From Sternotherus odoratus (lineage: Eukaryota > Chordata > Testudines > Kinosternidae): a DNA stretch of 64,000 bases. Location: assembly GCA_032164245.1 (NCBI GenBank), contig JAVMKO010000003.1:134104424-134168423 (forward strand), given 5' to 3'. Below are positions 33,706-45,330 of this stretch, one piece after another; within the stretch, counting starts at the first letter, position 1; every line of letters begins with the position of its first letter. The notes under the pieces were generated by a model that saw nothing but the letters and a program-made list of their open reading frames with translations, searched no databases and had not been told where the DNA came from. The position numbers were made by a program, and so were the translations under genes.

Positions 33706-35494
33706 ACATGATCCCTATTAAGTAGCCAGCTTGCAAACATTCTGTATGCTTTCTCATATCTCATACAGAAAGCTAACCATTAAGTTAGCTATATGTTTTG
33801 AATTATGGAGAAATGAACTGATCTTTGCAAAATATTCCAGACATCTACTGTTGATGCAGAATCCAAGGTTAATGTTTAATAAATCAGCAGCCAACTTCAG
33901 ATCTGTTGCAACCATTCTGAGCTTCACAGCTACAACAGATTTAGAAGTCTGATGCTCTTCCTCTAAAAGCATCTGCCCTTACAACTTCAAAATCACCATT
34001 ATTAGTTAGTACAGGACCCAGGACACAAAGGCAAGCAGTTGTGTGGTACACACACTGACTGCATTACTATATAAATGCCAGTCCTCTGCATATTAATCTG
34101 AGTGGAAATAAAAAACAGTAGTTTCATGTTAATAGTGGAAATGTGAAATGAAAATGTATATAAAACGAACCATTACGGAGTAAAATCACAATAGGATGTT
34201 CTGCAGAAAGATAATGTGTCTTCTGGTAAAATACAAGTTGAATTATACTGTGCAGTGCAGGAATAAAATTATTATACCAAGTGGGCCCATGACAAGACAA
34301 ATGTACAAAAATTTATATTGAAAGAAATGATTAATATGTACTCAATGTTTCAGTTACAGCCAAGTGGGCCATTTCACATTATGCCCCTACTATAAATATA
34401 ACCAGGCCTCGCATTAATGTACTGCTGACTGCATCGAGATAATATAAAACACCCAAAGCTTTGGCTTTGAAGCAGTGTGTCAGCTTTGACGCAGTGCTAG
34501 CCAGCAGCAGGTGAATCTCACTGGAATCACAAATTCTGAGCCAATGTCTACTCCTACAACCAGAACAGCAGAGGAAAGGAAGAGAACATGAAGACTATAG
34601 AAGGGAATATGAGAGAAAGAAAACAGCAAGAGACATACAAACCTAACATGCACACACATTTTATATTTACATATGTCACACAAACACTATGTTAAAAAAA
34701 CATTACAGTTGCCAAGTCAAGCACTCAAAAGTTAGGAAATGCCACAATTAAGTTTGCTAGTGTAATCTTAACTCAGCCCCCTTGGGCATAAGCATTATGG
34801 TACAGTCTTTAATTATATGATCACATACTATATTTTCCACAGGATCTCTGCCTCATTCAGTGTACAGGCCAGATGATGCCCATTGAATAAATCCCAGCTA
34901 CTAGGAGCAGCAATTGCAGAAAAATACCTGCTCAGTTCCTGCAGCCTTGGATGGAGCATGCTTAGCCACTCTGTGGGGATGGTGCATGTGCAGTCCAATC
35001 CACACATGGGAGCTGTGAGCATGTTCACCACAGAAAAACTCTTCAGAAAAATGTAGCTCCCAAAGTCTAACAAGTTTTTACCAAGCATATGTGAACTGTG
35101 ACTTTTCAAAGCCTATATTTTGGCCAGATTTTTACAGGAACAGTAACAGACACATTCCTGACACCAGGACAACCTCCATGCCACATTTCAAGTCCCTGCT
35201 AAAAAACATGGAGGCATTAAAGCTTCCCAAAGAAATAGTTATAGGATTATTATTTTTTTAAAACATGGACAAATAATTTTTCTCTATCCTCATTTTTCAA
35301 AATGGTTATAGGGTTTTAGCTAAAACTTTTATAAAAAAAAAATCAATCTGACACTCAGTATGGAAATGTTCAGCCCAAACAGTTTAAGTTTGGCCAAGTT
35401 ATGAGCAACTGAAAACAGGGTCATGTAATGGAAAGTGTCACACAACCTTAGCTACAGCGCAGCACTGCCAACTCTGCCTATAACATACACACAC
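33706..35494. other. Intron, nothing recognised
   Basis: AT-rich; no supported gene or repeat. Confidence 0.4.
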
Positions 35495-36404
35495 ACAAAT
35501 ATTAGGCTGACCATACGTCCCGTTTTGAACGGGACAGTCCCGTTTTTTTAATGTTTTTTAACCCTCCCGTCTTTTTGACCAAAATATCAATTTTGTCCCG
35601 TTTTTGGGGCAGGACTCAGAAAAAACATGGAGTCATAAAACGTCCCCCCCCCCCCCCCCGCCGCCGCCGCCGGCTCGCTCGGCCCCCGGCTGCGGCTCCT
35701 GACAGCTCTGATCTGCCGCGTCCTCCAGCCCGCCGCCCGCTGCAGCCTCCTCCTCTCTATTCCTCCTTCCCTCCATCCCTCCCTTCTCTCCATCCCCCCC
35801 TTCCTCCCTGCTCTCTCCCTCTGTCCACTGCCTCCTCTCACTCCCTCCATCCCTTCTCTCTTCATAAAACCTGGCCGGCAGCCCCCCCGCCGGCTCGCTC
35901 AGCTCCCAGCTGCGGCTCCTGACAGCTCTGATCTGCCGCCTCCTCCAGCCCGCCGCCCGCTGCCGCCTCCTCCTCTCTATTCCTCCTTCCCTCCATCCCT
36001 CCCTTCTCTCTCTCCCTCCGTCCACTGCCTCCTCTTCCATCTCCCTTCTCTCCATCCCTCCTTCTCGCTGTCCCTTGCCTCCTCCATCCCCCCTGCTCCC
36101 TACCCCCATCTCTTCTCTCATCCATCCATCCTCTCCCTTCTCACCTTCGTGCCTTCTCTCCCTCCGTCCCCTCCATCATCTTCATCCCTCATCTCCCCCT
36201 TCTCTCTCTCCCTCCATCCTCTTCATCCCCCATCCCTGTTCTGCTTATTCCTCCATCCATCCCCCCCGACCCCCCTCTGCCTCCCCCCCACCCGGCACTG
36301 GGGGGCCCAGGTGGGGCCATGCCCCCCCCACACACCCTGTCCCGTTTTTGCCATCCCAATGTCCCGTTTTTGTCTAAAGGAAATATGGTCAGCCTAACAA
36401 ATAT
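35495..36404. mobile_element. hAT-type transposon with polypyrimidine core, 894 bp
   Basis: Perfect 8-bp repeats ACAAATAT (35495-35502, 36397-36404) bound 35503-36396, whose ends TAGGCTGACCATA and TATGGTCAGCCTA are exact 13-bp inverted repeats. Subterminal CCCGTTTT/AACGGGACAGTCCCGTTTT motifs recur at both ends (GTCCCGTTTTTG at 36340 and 36361). The core 35645-36300 is almost pure pyrimidine on the plus strand and includes a duplicated ~220-bp block: CTCCTGACAGCTCTGATCTG recurs at about 35695 and 35916. Long open frames on both strands are composition effects. Confidence 0.92.
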
Positions 36405-36828
36405 ATACAGGGTGAGAGTGAATACAGGAGACAGAAAGCACAGAAAAAGAGAGAGCATGACAGCTAGAAATATTTGTATAGCTGAAACCAAATTCTGCAA
36501 CAATATTTTGACAAGTGAGAGCAGAAGATCACCATTGTCAGAGCTGTTTTTAAATGACTCCAGTGTAAAAACTAAAATATTTAACAAACTGAAATAATTT
36601 ACTTGTTATTATAATGTTGTACTTGTCTACAGTTAGAAAAAACTAGTACAAAGTTAGGATGGTTTTTTTTGTTCATGCAAATGATTCTGATTGAACTAGC
36701 AAAAGCATCTACATTCTGATGGAGTTACATGAACAATAGTTATATTAATTATTGCAATGCAAATCCTGTATAACTATTAAAAATATTGCAGATTTAGGTT
36801 GAGATAAAGAATCATGACAAAATCTTAC
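36405..36828. other. Intron adjoining exon, nothing recognised
   Basis: No supported feature; it leads into the donor side of the 36829-37015 exon. Confidence 0.5.
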
Positions 36829-37015
36829 CTGCAACATAGTCACCAAATCCAATGGTAGTTAAAGTGATAACTACAAAATAAATTGCATCTAATGTGCTCC
36901 AGCCTTCTATATGCTTGAATATTACAGCAGGAAGAGCAACAAACAGCACACAGCCAAACAATATGAATATTATTGTTGATATGATGCGAATCTTTGTCTG
37001 ACTCACATTCCACTT
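36829..37015 (-). CDS. KCNK2: KCNK2 (TREK-1) internal exon: TM3 and pore loop 2
   Basis: The exon is 187 nt on the minus strand, with acceptor TGTAG before 37015 and donor GTAAGATT after 36829. It holds 62 codons plus one nucleotide. The product begins [17 protein letters not shown], then TM3 ([17 protein letters not shown]), [13 protein letters not shown], and the second selectivity filter [12 protein letters not shown]. The GFGD filter is the K2P pore-2 signature. The wording [15 protein letters not shown] and FKHIEGWS, as I recall the paralogues, fits KCNK2 and not KCNK10 (which has ILAGCIVF and FKYIEGWT). The 4441-bp intron between this exon and 41457-41617 carries several small transposons. 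The final G joins GG of the next exon to give VAGGSDIEY, confirming exon order and strand. Confidence 0.97.
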
Positions 37016-37419
37016 CTACAGAAGAAAGGGAGAGGGAAGAAAGAAAAATCCATGGTTAATAAACTGTGATTGTTCTTGAGCACCTATCAAATCCAGAATG
37101 AGGAGCATCACCTTTCCTAAGGAGAAGAACTGGCTGAAAAATTACTTTTTCAGTTCATTGGCAGATAAGAAAAGAAAAGAAAAAAAAAATCACTCAACCA
37201 GAATGGTAACAAAATGTTTCAGAATTTTTGGTGAACTGACACAAATCAACAGAAATTTTGTTTGTGGCTGAATGAAATATTTTGTCCAACCAGAAACAAA
37301 ATGTTTAATTTAGTTGATAGACATTTTAATCGTTTTGAAAAATATAAGCAAAGGAAATGAAGGGCTGGAGTTATAAAATGGCCAAAGGAGGAGAAGGAGC
37401 ACTACTTATAACCTTTAGC

Positions 37420-37565
37420 AGTGGGTATGCAGTCTGCTGGGATATGTGAAATACAGGTTCAAATCCTGCTCTAGGGTACACCAGGATTAGAATCCAAATG
37501 TCCCCCTGCCCGGTTGAGGGCCCTAACCCCCAGGCTATCGATTATTCTAGAATGGGTTACTGTCA
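37420..37565. repeat. tRNA-derived SINE
   Basis: AATACAGGTTCAAATCCTGC is a good pol III B box. Farther on, GGATTAGAATCCAAATGTCC, TTGAGGGCCCTAACCC and CAGGCTATCGA form the usual second half of the turtle tRNA-type SINE ('...TGCCCTAACCACTGGGCTA'). Confidence 0.65.
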
Positions 37566-37839
37566 GCCTCTCCTGTTAAAACTATTCTACTTTGCATAAA
37601 TAATTAAATAATAATTGGAGCAGGGCCTTTAACTCCGGACTCCCCTCTTCTCTCATCAACATCTCAAATAGCTCCTAAGTGTCCTTGTGAATGCAGCCTG
37701 AAAATAATTTTAGAGCTGAAACAATTCAACAAACTTGTGACTAGATTTGGGTCAACCTAAACTGCATTTTTCAGCACATAAACTATTTGTCTGAAAAAAT
37801 GTTCCCAGCTGCACTCAGGAGGACGGGATATCATCATGC

Positions 37840-38100
37840 TGGGTACATCTACAGTGGAATAAGAGCCGCCGCTGGCCCAGGTCTAACCATTTAGGTTTAT
37901 GGGGCTCAGACTGCAGAGTTAAAAATTGCTGTGTAGATGTCCGGGGTCCCAGAGCTCAGGCTCCAGCCCAAGCCCAAATGTTTGCACGACAATCTCACAG
38001 CCCCACAGCCTGAGCCCCGTGAGCCCTAATCAGTCGATCCAGGGCAGTCGCAGATTTTTGATTGCTGTGTAGAATTACCCACTGAGTCCACCACAGGAAT
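37840..38100. mobile_element. Palindromic DNA transposon (TGTCTACACTG family)
   Basis: The left half has GGTACATCTACAGTGGAATA, GCCGCCGCTGGCCC and TTGCTGTGTAGATGTCCGGG. The right half mirrors it with AGCCCAAATGTTTGCA, GCCTGAGCCCCGTGAGCCC and TGATTGCTGTGTAGAATTAC. Both halves contain the same GGGCTCAGG/CCTGAGCCC blocks. I recall this family from turtle genomes. Ends not fixed by a target duplication. Confidence 0.65.
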
Positions 38101-38264
38101 AAAGGTGTTTATTCAAAGCAAAATATGGGTATTCCAGGAAACATTTGCAGACTCTGCATGTGATTCCCTTTTTGGTCTGAACAAATGGCATTTATACCAC
38201 TCAGTAATACTCAGCTGATTCGTCATACTGCAGTTTGGCATACTTAACTAAATGTTTAAATGGG

Positions 38265-38460
38265 CCTCAAATGGCTTCTAATTTTGTGGGTGCAGTTTTG
38301 CACCTGCAAGTAACTATGAGCAAAAATCATGCATTTTAGCCTTCTAAGTGTCTGATTGCACCACACATCAGGTAACCGGACTAATTACATTGGTTCAATT
38401 AAATGCAGGCAGAAAATAACACCCACAAAATTGGAATCTTTCTTAAAATCTGGCCTATTG
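38265..38460. repeat. MITE with AATTTTGTGGGTG arms
   Basis: Inverted arms TAATTTTGTGGGTGCA (about 38280) and ACACCCACAAAATTGGAA (about 38428), with outer GGGCCT.../...CTGGCC matches and GCACCTGCA / ATGCAGGC internal blocks. No coding capacity. Confidence 0.65.
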
Positions 38461-38613
38461 TATAGACAATAAATGAGATCAGAAAAGAGATTAACTGGTT
38501 CCTGATTGACCTTTCTTTTCTTTTTTTTAAACTAGTTTAGTGCTTGTGAAAGCTGGTGCAGACAGTCATCAGGACCAAAGCCAAGCTTTTATCATCCAAA
38601 ACCAGGAAGGACA

Positions 38614-38750
38614 GGCTGTGGAAGGGTGACCAGATGTCAAAGTTTTATAGGGACAGTCCTGATTTCTGGGTCTTTTTCTTATAGCTCCTATTACCCCTCA
38701 CCCCCTGTCCTGATTTTTCACACTTGCTGTCTGGTTACCCGAGTCTGTGG
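38614..38750. mobile_element. 121-bp hAT-type MITE (TGACCAGAT family)
   Basis: Flanks GGCTGTGG (38614-38621) and GTCTGTGG (38743-38750) match at 7 of 8. The element 38622-38742 begins AAGGGTGACCAGATGTCAAA and ends TGTCTGGTTACCCGA. Internal GGGACAGTCCTGATTTCTGG faces CCTGTCCTGATTTTTCACAC. It shares its termini with the nested element at 8597-9401. Confidence 0.85.
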
Positions 38751-38999
38751 TGATGTAAAATCTTCTCTCATGTGTCTCAATTTTTATTTGATTTTACTGG
38801 GGGGCGTGGGAGGGGAAAATCACCTCTAAGAGTGAGAGAGCCATTCAGCATCTGACCATTCAAATCAAACCTGCCCCGCAGAGACTGCCAACAAGGGAGC
38901 AACTTGCTGCTCAGTTTTAGAATATGGATACTTAACTATTAGGAAATTAATTAAGCTGTTTTCCCACACAGGGAGACAATTAGCCAATAAATGCAAATA

Positions 39000-39126
39000 A
39001 AGCTGGTCAGCACTTTTCAGAATCTGAATTTTTCAACAAAAATTGTCATGAAAATGTTGATTTCTGACGAGAAGTAGTAAAGAATGATCCAAACATCTCA
39101 TGAGATTTTTTTCAGCCAGCTCTAGA
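39000..39126. repeat. MITE of the AGCTGGCTG family
   Basis: AAGCTGGTCAGCACTTTTCA at the left and TTTTTTTCAGCCAGCTCTAG at the right are inverted matches. The interior contains TTTTTCAACAAAAATTGTCA. Related to 10684 onward and probably to 37180-37350. Confidence 0.55.
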
Positions 39127-39815
39127 TGCAATTGGCTCTTAGTTGCCAATGATCCAGCTGGGTTTGAAATGGTGGTTTTGAACCCACAGTCAGTACCCTA
39201 AGCCTTTTCTTCTCACTTGTCTTAAAGCCAGCATTTGCTTGGTGGATGAAACTGTCTGGCATAAAGCCATTCTGCATTGTGAGGATCTCAAAAGCAACCA
39301 TGCTAGCAGACAGTTCCTACTATAAAGGAAAATAGCAAACAAGATGGCATGCTGCATAGTATTGGTCCCTTTGAACACACAAAAGTTGCAGTTCTGGTAC
39401 AAAACAACAGGAAATTGCACTGCAAATTAAGGCTGCTAAATGAACATGTATTTAAAAATTTAATGTGACAGGTGTACTACCTGCTGCCACTGGGACAATC
39501 GGTGCTCGGGTTGTAGCTGTAGATGCTTCAGTCACTGGAGGCTGTAGTACACCTAGATGTAACTGAGGGACTTCTGGCCCTATAGCAGGCAGCCGCAGAG
39601 AGAGGTGACACAGAAGAGGAAATATACGCTTCTGTGTGTCTAACTAGGCAGAAGCAGAGTATGCAGCTGTCTGCACATGCTTCGTGCTGCCTCTGCTCCT
39701 GCTTTTCCAGATCCAGCAACAAGCATAGGAGGTGAGACTCAACATAGCGAGTATCAGGTAGAAAAGGGGAGGTTTCCATGTGACAGTCCCTGCTTCAGTG
39801 TCTTTAAAAGGAGCA

Positions 39816-40108
39816 GTTTTGCCAACTTTCAAATTTGTATTGCAATTCTGGCAACCAGTGTTGTTTTTCTTTAAGTCTTGGCTGCTGAATTCCTGGGAAT
39901 ATGTGAGACACTCAGGTTTCATTTTATATTTTTAAAGTGTCCACCCTTCATGGCTACAAAGATAAGCGAGAAAGTATGATCTCAGTGCACCTAAAGGCTC
40001 AAACACCAGAAGGCCATTAAAAAGAAACCTTAATGTACTTTTCTAAAAATTGCAAGATTCTTGAGGGCCCTGACTCATTGATTTTTGAATTTTGGGGTTG
40101 GCAACTTG
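39816..40108. repeat. Possible MITE with GTTGCCAAC ends
   Basis: TTTTGCCAACTTTCAAATTTG (39820-39840, written in part) faces GAATTTTGGGGTTGGCAACT near 40087-40106. A small minus-strand frame (39644-39922) with one hydrophobic segment begins inside it and is probably fortuitous. Confidence 0.45.
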
Positions 40109-41456
40109 CTCCTAAGTTCCCCATGGGGCAATTTTTCTGCTTTTACAATTACACTGTCCTGTTCTAAAAATATGTTTTTCTCTCCCCGGGTTCTACTGTA
40201 GATTAAAGATCAACCCAAACAGTGGCCACTTGCTCAGCTTTCAAAGACTTATGTATGTGAGTAACTTCACACATGAACCATCCCATTGACCTCAGTAGAA
40301 CACCTGATGGTGTCATAAGCAGGACGCAGGCCTCAACTATGCCAAGAAATGTTGAAGCCAAGTCTTGTCAAATACACATGAAAAAGATTAAATAAAAGGA
40401 GAATTTTTTTCTAATTTCTTTTAATTACATTAATTGTATGTCTTTCTTGTAACAACAGAGAAGTACAAATTTTAAAAAAATCATATTCTGTCTGACAGGT
40501 AAGTTGCTAATGTCCCTTTAGATTGTTTTATGCCAATCAGTGGGATAAAGCTCTTATAGGCTCAGAAACATAACTGTATAAAACAGGCAGTGGGAGTTAG
40601 TTTCAAATGGATTCTTGTGTGTGTGTAAGCAAAGTTTTTGCATACTACCATTTGCACATGCTTAACCCATGCTTTCACACTTATGAGAGAGCACTGGCCA
40701 ACTAAAGCCCTCTGATCTCCTTCAAATTCTATTTCCTTTATAGTCAGTGTTTCTTTTAAAGACTACATTCTCTCCCCCTTGCCTTGTTAAAATTAAATCA
40801 GAAGGATGCTGATTTTAGTTCAGGGGAAGTCCTGGAGAAGGTGAGAGTCCAAAAGGTCACTTTCTGTGCTGTGGGGGGTTGTACAAGGAGGGCAAGATCT
40901 CACTACCCCATGGAGAATGGAAGGGGAATAGAAGGGCTCACTAGAAAGTGTAGCAAGGAAGTCCAGGAATTCGCTTCCTGCTCACTTTGAACACTGCCCT
41001 TAATATCAGTGTATGCTTTATCTCTGGTTTACAATAAACCTCAAAGCCTGCACCGATTCCCCTATATTATCTCAAGTTATCCCATTCAGCCACATTTCTA
41101 GGTCAGTGACTTCTTACTATAATGCAATGCTATAGTTTTTAAAAAACAAACTGCTGCTGCTCTAGAGTATTTTAATGGCATATAAAAATAAGAGTTGATT
41201 GAGTTGGATCCAATTTCTCTGCCCAGTCATAATTATTTTAGGAAACTGAATCTGAATGTATATGTTGAACTTCACCCCGTTCTCTATCAACAATGTTGGA
41301 TAACATGTACTTACAATAACCTTCAACACACCTTTTGCCAGACATTAACAATGACTCACTGCATTATTCTCTTTTAAAAGTTTACTATATTTTTACTTAA
41401 TTTGATATATTTAGAGTGAGGAGTAACATTCAGGACAATATATTTAGCATACTTAC
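40109..41456. other. Intron adjoining exon, nothing recognised
   Basis: No supported feature between the MITE and the 41457-41617 exon. Confidence 0.4.
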
Positions 41457-41617
41457 AACAAATGTATCTTCTACTTTGGCAATTCCTTTTCCAAATATGG
41501 TCCCTAGTTGATCTCCAACTCCAGCCAACAGAAAACCAAACAGAGGAATTCCAAGTAAGGCATAGATGATACAGAATATCTTTCCACCTTCTGTACGTGG
41601 CGAGATGTTCCCAAAGC
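41457..41617 (-). CDS. KCNK2: KCNK2 (TREK-1) internal exon: selectivity filter 1 and TM2
   Basis: Exon of a two-pore-domain, mechano- and lipid-gated background potassium channel of the plasma membrane. On the minus strand it is preceded by a TAG acceptor (AG at 41618-41619) and followed by GTAAGT. It is 161 nt: 2 nt completing a glycine codon, then 53 codons. The product starts [14 protein letters not shown], so G-FGN of the first pore loop spans the upstream splice junction. It continues through TM2 ([18 protein letters not shown]) and ends [12 protein letters not shown]. It ends in phase 0 and joins the next exon (KWNVSQTK) in frame. This matches the TREK subfamily; the assignment to KCNK2 rather than KCNK10 rests mainly on the two downstream exons. 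Because 161 is not a multiple of three, skipping this exon would shift the frame. The exon carrying TM1 and the extracellular cap was not found up to position 64000. Confidence 0.95.
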
Positions 41618-42379
41618 CTACATTACAAACAACTTGGGCTATTTATAAATTACTTACACATATTAAATTACATGTCCAAAAAAGTATTGCAGGAGGAGAA
41701 AAATTAAGTGGTCCCCGTTGGATCAATCACATTATATTCTGTACATTGCTATAGATTCACCCTCGTCATTTGATTTTCTCGTTTTCCTCATTCAGAGTTT
41801 TGTCCAATTAAACAATTTGTCTCCTTTATATGTATATTTCTTATGTTCCTGGGTTTTTTTTCCTTCTCCCACAGAGTCGCTTCACCATAAAGGCGGACTC
41901 CTGCACTCCTTACGCAGGCAAATCTCCCACTGAAATCTCTTGGAGCAAATCTTCCATTGACTTCAATGGGAGGTTATCCTGAGCACAGGGTGCAAGATCA
42001 GATCCTACTAAGTGGAAATTACTATAACTGGAATTGCAATTTGTATTCAGCTTCCATTCAAATATAGTATAAACAGTGTTCCAAGAGCACAACGAGCCAC
42101 ATTTTCAAGGGAGGCAACATGAAACTACACGTTTGGATGAACAAAATGAGGAGTTGTACATTAAGTGGGACTATTCATATACTTTAGGACTGAAGAGGTG
42201 CACACATACAGGTTTTTTCAGGTACAATAAGATCTTGCAATTTGATGCCACTGTCTATTTGAAAACTCAGATCACTTACAAAGATTATTGAATTTAGTTA
42301 AAAACATACATCCTGCATGCATATTAGCTCGATTTTAAAATAGGGAAATGGAGGTATAAATAGTTCAGTCCTGCAAGAT

Positions 42380-42495
42380 GATGAATGCTCTCAACTCCAG
42401 GCACCTCACAGGACTGGACCCTAAATGACTTGTCCATGGCCACACAAGAAGACTATAGAATAAAATCCAGATCTCCTGAGTCCCAATTCTGCATC
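42380..42495 (+). repeat. MIR-like SINE fragment
   Basis: AAATGACTTGTCCATGGCCA, CACAAGAAG and AAATCCAGATCTCCTGAGTC match the MIR 3' half (TTGCCCAAGGTCACACA...CCAGGTCTCCTGACTCC). Confidence 0.65.
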
Positions 42496-42937
42496 TTAAC
42501 CCCAAAGACTTCCTGATTCACCCACATTTTTTCATGGAATATTTGCTGCAATCTCCAGTCTCGATAAGCAATTTCCCTGCTTCATTTTTCACCAAGATGG
42601 TAGTCACTAATAAAGGCCTGAAAATTTCAGTAAAAACATTTTTCTTTCCTCTCCCTTTCTCACCCCCCGCCCCCAGTTCATTTTCATCAAAATCTTCTAT
42701 AGAAAATTTCAACTTTCTATGAAATATCAAATCAAAATATATTGGTCACAAACCAAAATCCTTTTTGTTTTTAGGCACTCCATTTTTCAACAAAATATCA
42801 ACAGTTTCCATGGAAAGATGACATTTTTTGCAAAAAAAAAAATTGTTTACTCACAAATCCAAATTTTTATTGAAAAACAAGTTAGACGGAAAACTTTAAA
42901 TAAGCCCTACTCATAATTTATAATTAATTTTTCTTTC

Positions 42938-43630
42938 ATATTGTGACGGATCACCATCTCCCCCCTCTCAGGAACAGGCAGGAAACCCTTTTTTGCTCCA
43001 ACCAGTGCCCTTTAATTTACAGTGCAGGACCCCACCACCAATATATACAGGTTAAAACAGTTCATTAACATCCAGCTCTAAGTAGCTCATTAATATACAA
43101 CTCATTAATATCCAGCTCTTAAACAGCTCATTAATATCCAGCTCTTAAATAGCTCCACAGGTTCTGGCTCTACAAACTCTATATAGTTTAGCCCCTAATA
43201 CAATAATACAACAGCTCTAAATAGCTCCACAGGTTCTGGCTCTACAAACTCTATATAGTTCAGCTCCTAATACAATACAAACACAGCTCTTGATAGCTCA
43301 GACAACACACACAGCTCTTGATAACTCAGACAACACACACAGCTCTTGATAGCTCAGACAACACACTCACACAGCTCTTGATAGCTCAGGCTCAGGCTCC
43401 GACTCCGACTCCGACTCCGACTCCACCACCACCACCACCCTGGGCTTCCTTCCTGGCAGCCTTATATCCCCCAGAGGAGGCTACCAGGTGCAACTCATGC
43501 AGGCTGATTGCCCTGCAAGCCAGGTGGCTGATTAGCCTTTCCTGCAAGGGAGGTTTGCAGGCTGGTGCTCCCTCTTAAAGGGCCCGCAGGGCTGGCTCAG
43601 GCACTCCTGGCCAGCACCCTGCCACAATAT
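42938..43630 (-). mobile_element. Solo LTR with 4-bp target duplication, reverse orientation
   Basis: The element 42942-43626 is flanked by ATAT on both sides. Reading the minus strand it starts TGTGGCAGGGTGCTGGCC and ends GATCCGTCACA, the same termini as 29499-29879. Shared internal blocks include the TTTAAGAGGGAG, AATCAGCCACCTGG and GCAGCCTCCT-type sequences; a TATAAGG box lies near 43468-43474 (minus). At 685 bp it is longer because of expanded sub-repeats (AGCTCATTAATATCCAGCTC at 43060-43145; CAGCTCTTGATAGCTCAGAC at 43280-43390) and a (GACTCC)n/(CCA)n tract. No internal retroviral genes are present. Confidence 0.85.
43395..43440. repeat. (CTCCGA)n and (CCA)n tract within the LTR
   Basis: Four to five CTCCGA hexamers are followed by five CCA triplets. 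Confidence 0.9.
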
Positions 43631-45280
43631 ATTTCATCATTTATACTGACTGAGATATACTAGGGGCATTTGAACTTCCAGAATGCAAGAGGTAATGCAA
43701 ATAAATAAGTGAAGCTCTTTTTTCTATCTAGTCCAATTTCTGTTTATCTATTTTGAGCAGCCAGGTTTAGCACCAAAGACAAATTTTCTTCATATGCAGC
43801 ATTTTGGTTTATTTTTATTACTGCCATTCTAGAAATTAGAGAGAAATCAGAACCCAGATCCTGTATCCAAACATCTCCCCTTTTCCAACACATACACACT
43901 TCAGAAAATTTTAAATAAAAATCTGGTTATGAATGCTATGACTTGAGCCATACATAGGAAAAGTTTGAAGTAAGGTATGTAGCAGTTGTATTAAACGAAG
44001 AAAAGCATTGTTATTTCAAATGTCAAGAATGTAACATATCCCAAACCAAACTTATATTGCAGGCATTGTAGTATTCTTAATAGCCACACTACCAGTATCC
44101 TTTTTTATATATGGGAGCCATCATCATCCCTGGAATAACACCCCAAAAGAAAGCTCAATTATACAAGGGATGTATTTGGCTCAATATGCCTTAATATAAC
44201 CTTGAACCTTAATGTAAATTCCCAGACAAAAAATGAGTTATGAGGGACTTAAGGGTGAGCACAGATCAGGAATCAACAGCAAAAAACATTATCTGTGTTG
44301 TAATTATCCCAGAATCAAGCATTATAAACCCAGAAAATCTAGTTAAGGTTAAAAGAAATGCCAACCTTTGAGGGGACAGAGATGCACAGTTCGGGCACCT
44401 GAACAACCTTAACTGTGCCCTGTAGTGACACTATGCCAAAAAAAAAAAAAGAATCACATGATTATGATTAAGACATTTTAGCATTTGTGGTCTCTTATTA
44501 GATTAAACTGATTTTAACTAAATGTATGTTTTCTCCCTTCCCTGCCCAGTACCCCCATGATGTCACTATGGGGCAGTGTAATACAGTGCTCTGAGTTCAT
44601 CTGGAGCCAGGTCTGGGGCCCCTGAGGTTCACCATTCAGGGAGCTGTAAACTGAGGCATTCTCCACTTTACTGCATCAAGCAGATCTCAGGGCATGACAG
44701 AATCTGGCCCCAGAGTTTTAAAATAAATTAGTTTCTATTTACTCATAGCCAAAGCGAGCAAGAGAGAGAAACAAATACTAGTTAATCTGGTTTAATCAAC
44801 AGGTCTGAGTATGTGGCTACAGTACTTTTGAATAGATTCTGTTGTTCAGTTTTTATAAGGCCTTAGAGTGACTTAGAACCAAGCATCAGACACTTGTCTT
44901 TGGCAATAGCTCTTGATTTTGATAGAGCAAAGAGATTTCCCTGTTCCACATCCTCTCAGATGATAAAATACTCACCCAACAAAGCATACTCAAAAGAAAG
45001 AGGCTGCTGTTTTTTTCTTTTTGACTGACATTTCCATTTCCATTCCTCCCACTGCTGTCAGAGAAGATATGTTTCTTGTGCACTCTATTTGTAATCTGCT
45101 ACTAATCGCTTCCAGGACATCTAGTTCCCATCCAGCTCTATGTATTTACATCTTTACAGAGATGTACTTTACATAGGAACCAGACAATGCAGCCCTCGAC
45201 CACTTGTATATGCTCTTCATAACAGATTTTTCCATGTAGAGACACCATAGAAAAGGTCTCTTTTTAATTAATTGCATCTG
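43631..45280. other. Intron, nothing recognised
   Basis: AT-rich with an A run at 44440-44452. No supported gene. Confidence 0.4.
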
Positions 45281-45285
45281 AAGGG

Positions 45286-45328
<43 letters not shown>

Positions 45329-45330
45329 TG
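45281..45330. repeat. Compound (TC)n-(AC)n microsatellite
   Basis: About 10 TC units followed by about 11 CA units. Confidence 0.95.

Noticed and set aside
35551..36397. Frames up to 162 codons on both strands
   Set aside because: Polypyrimidine/polypurine composition of the 35503-36396 element; no recognisable protein.
39528..39922. Small membrane-protein gene on the minus strand
   Set aside because: The frames overlap a likely MITE (39816-40108) and lie in two different reading frames; no support.
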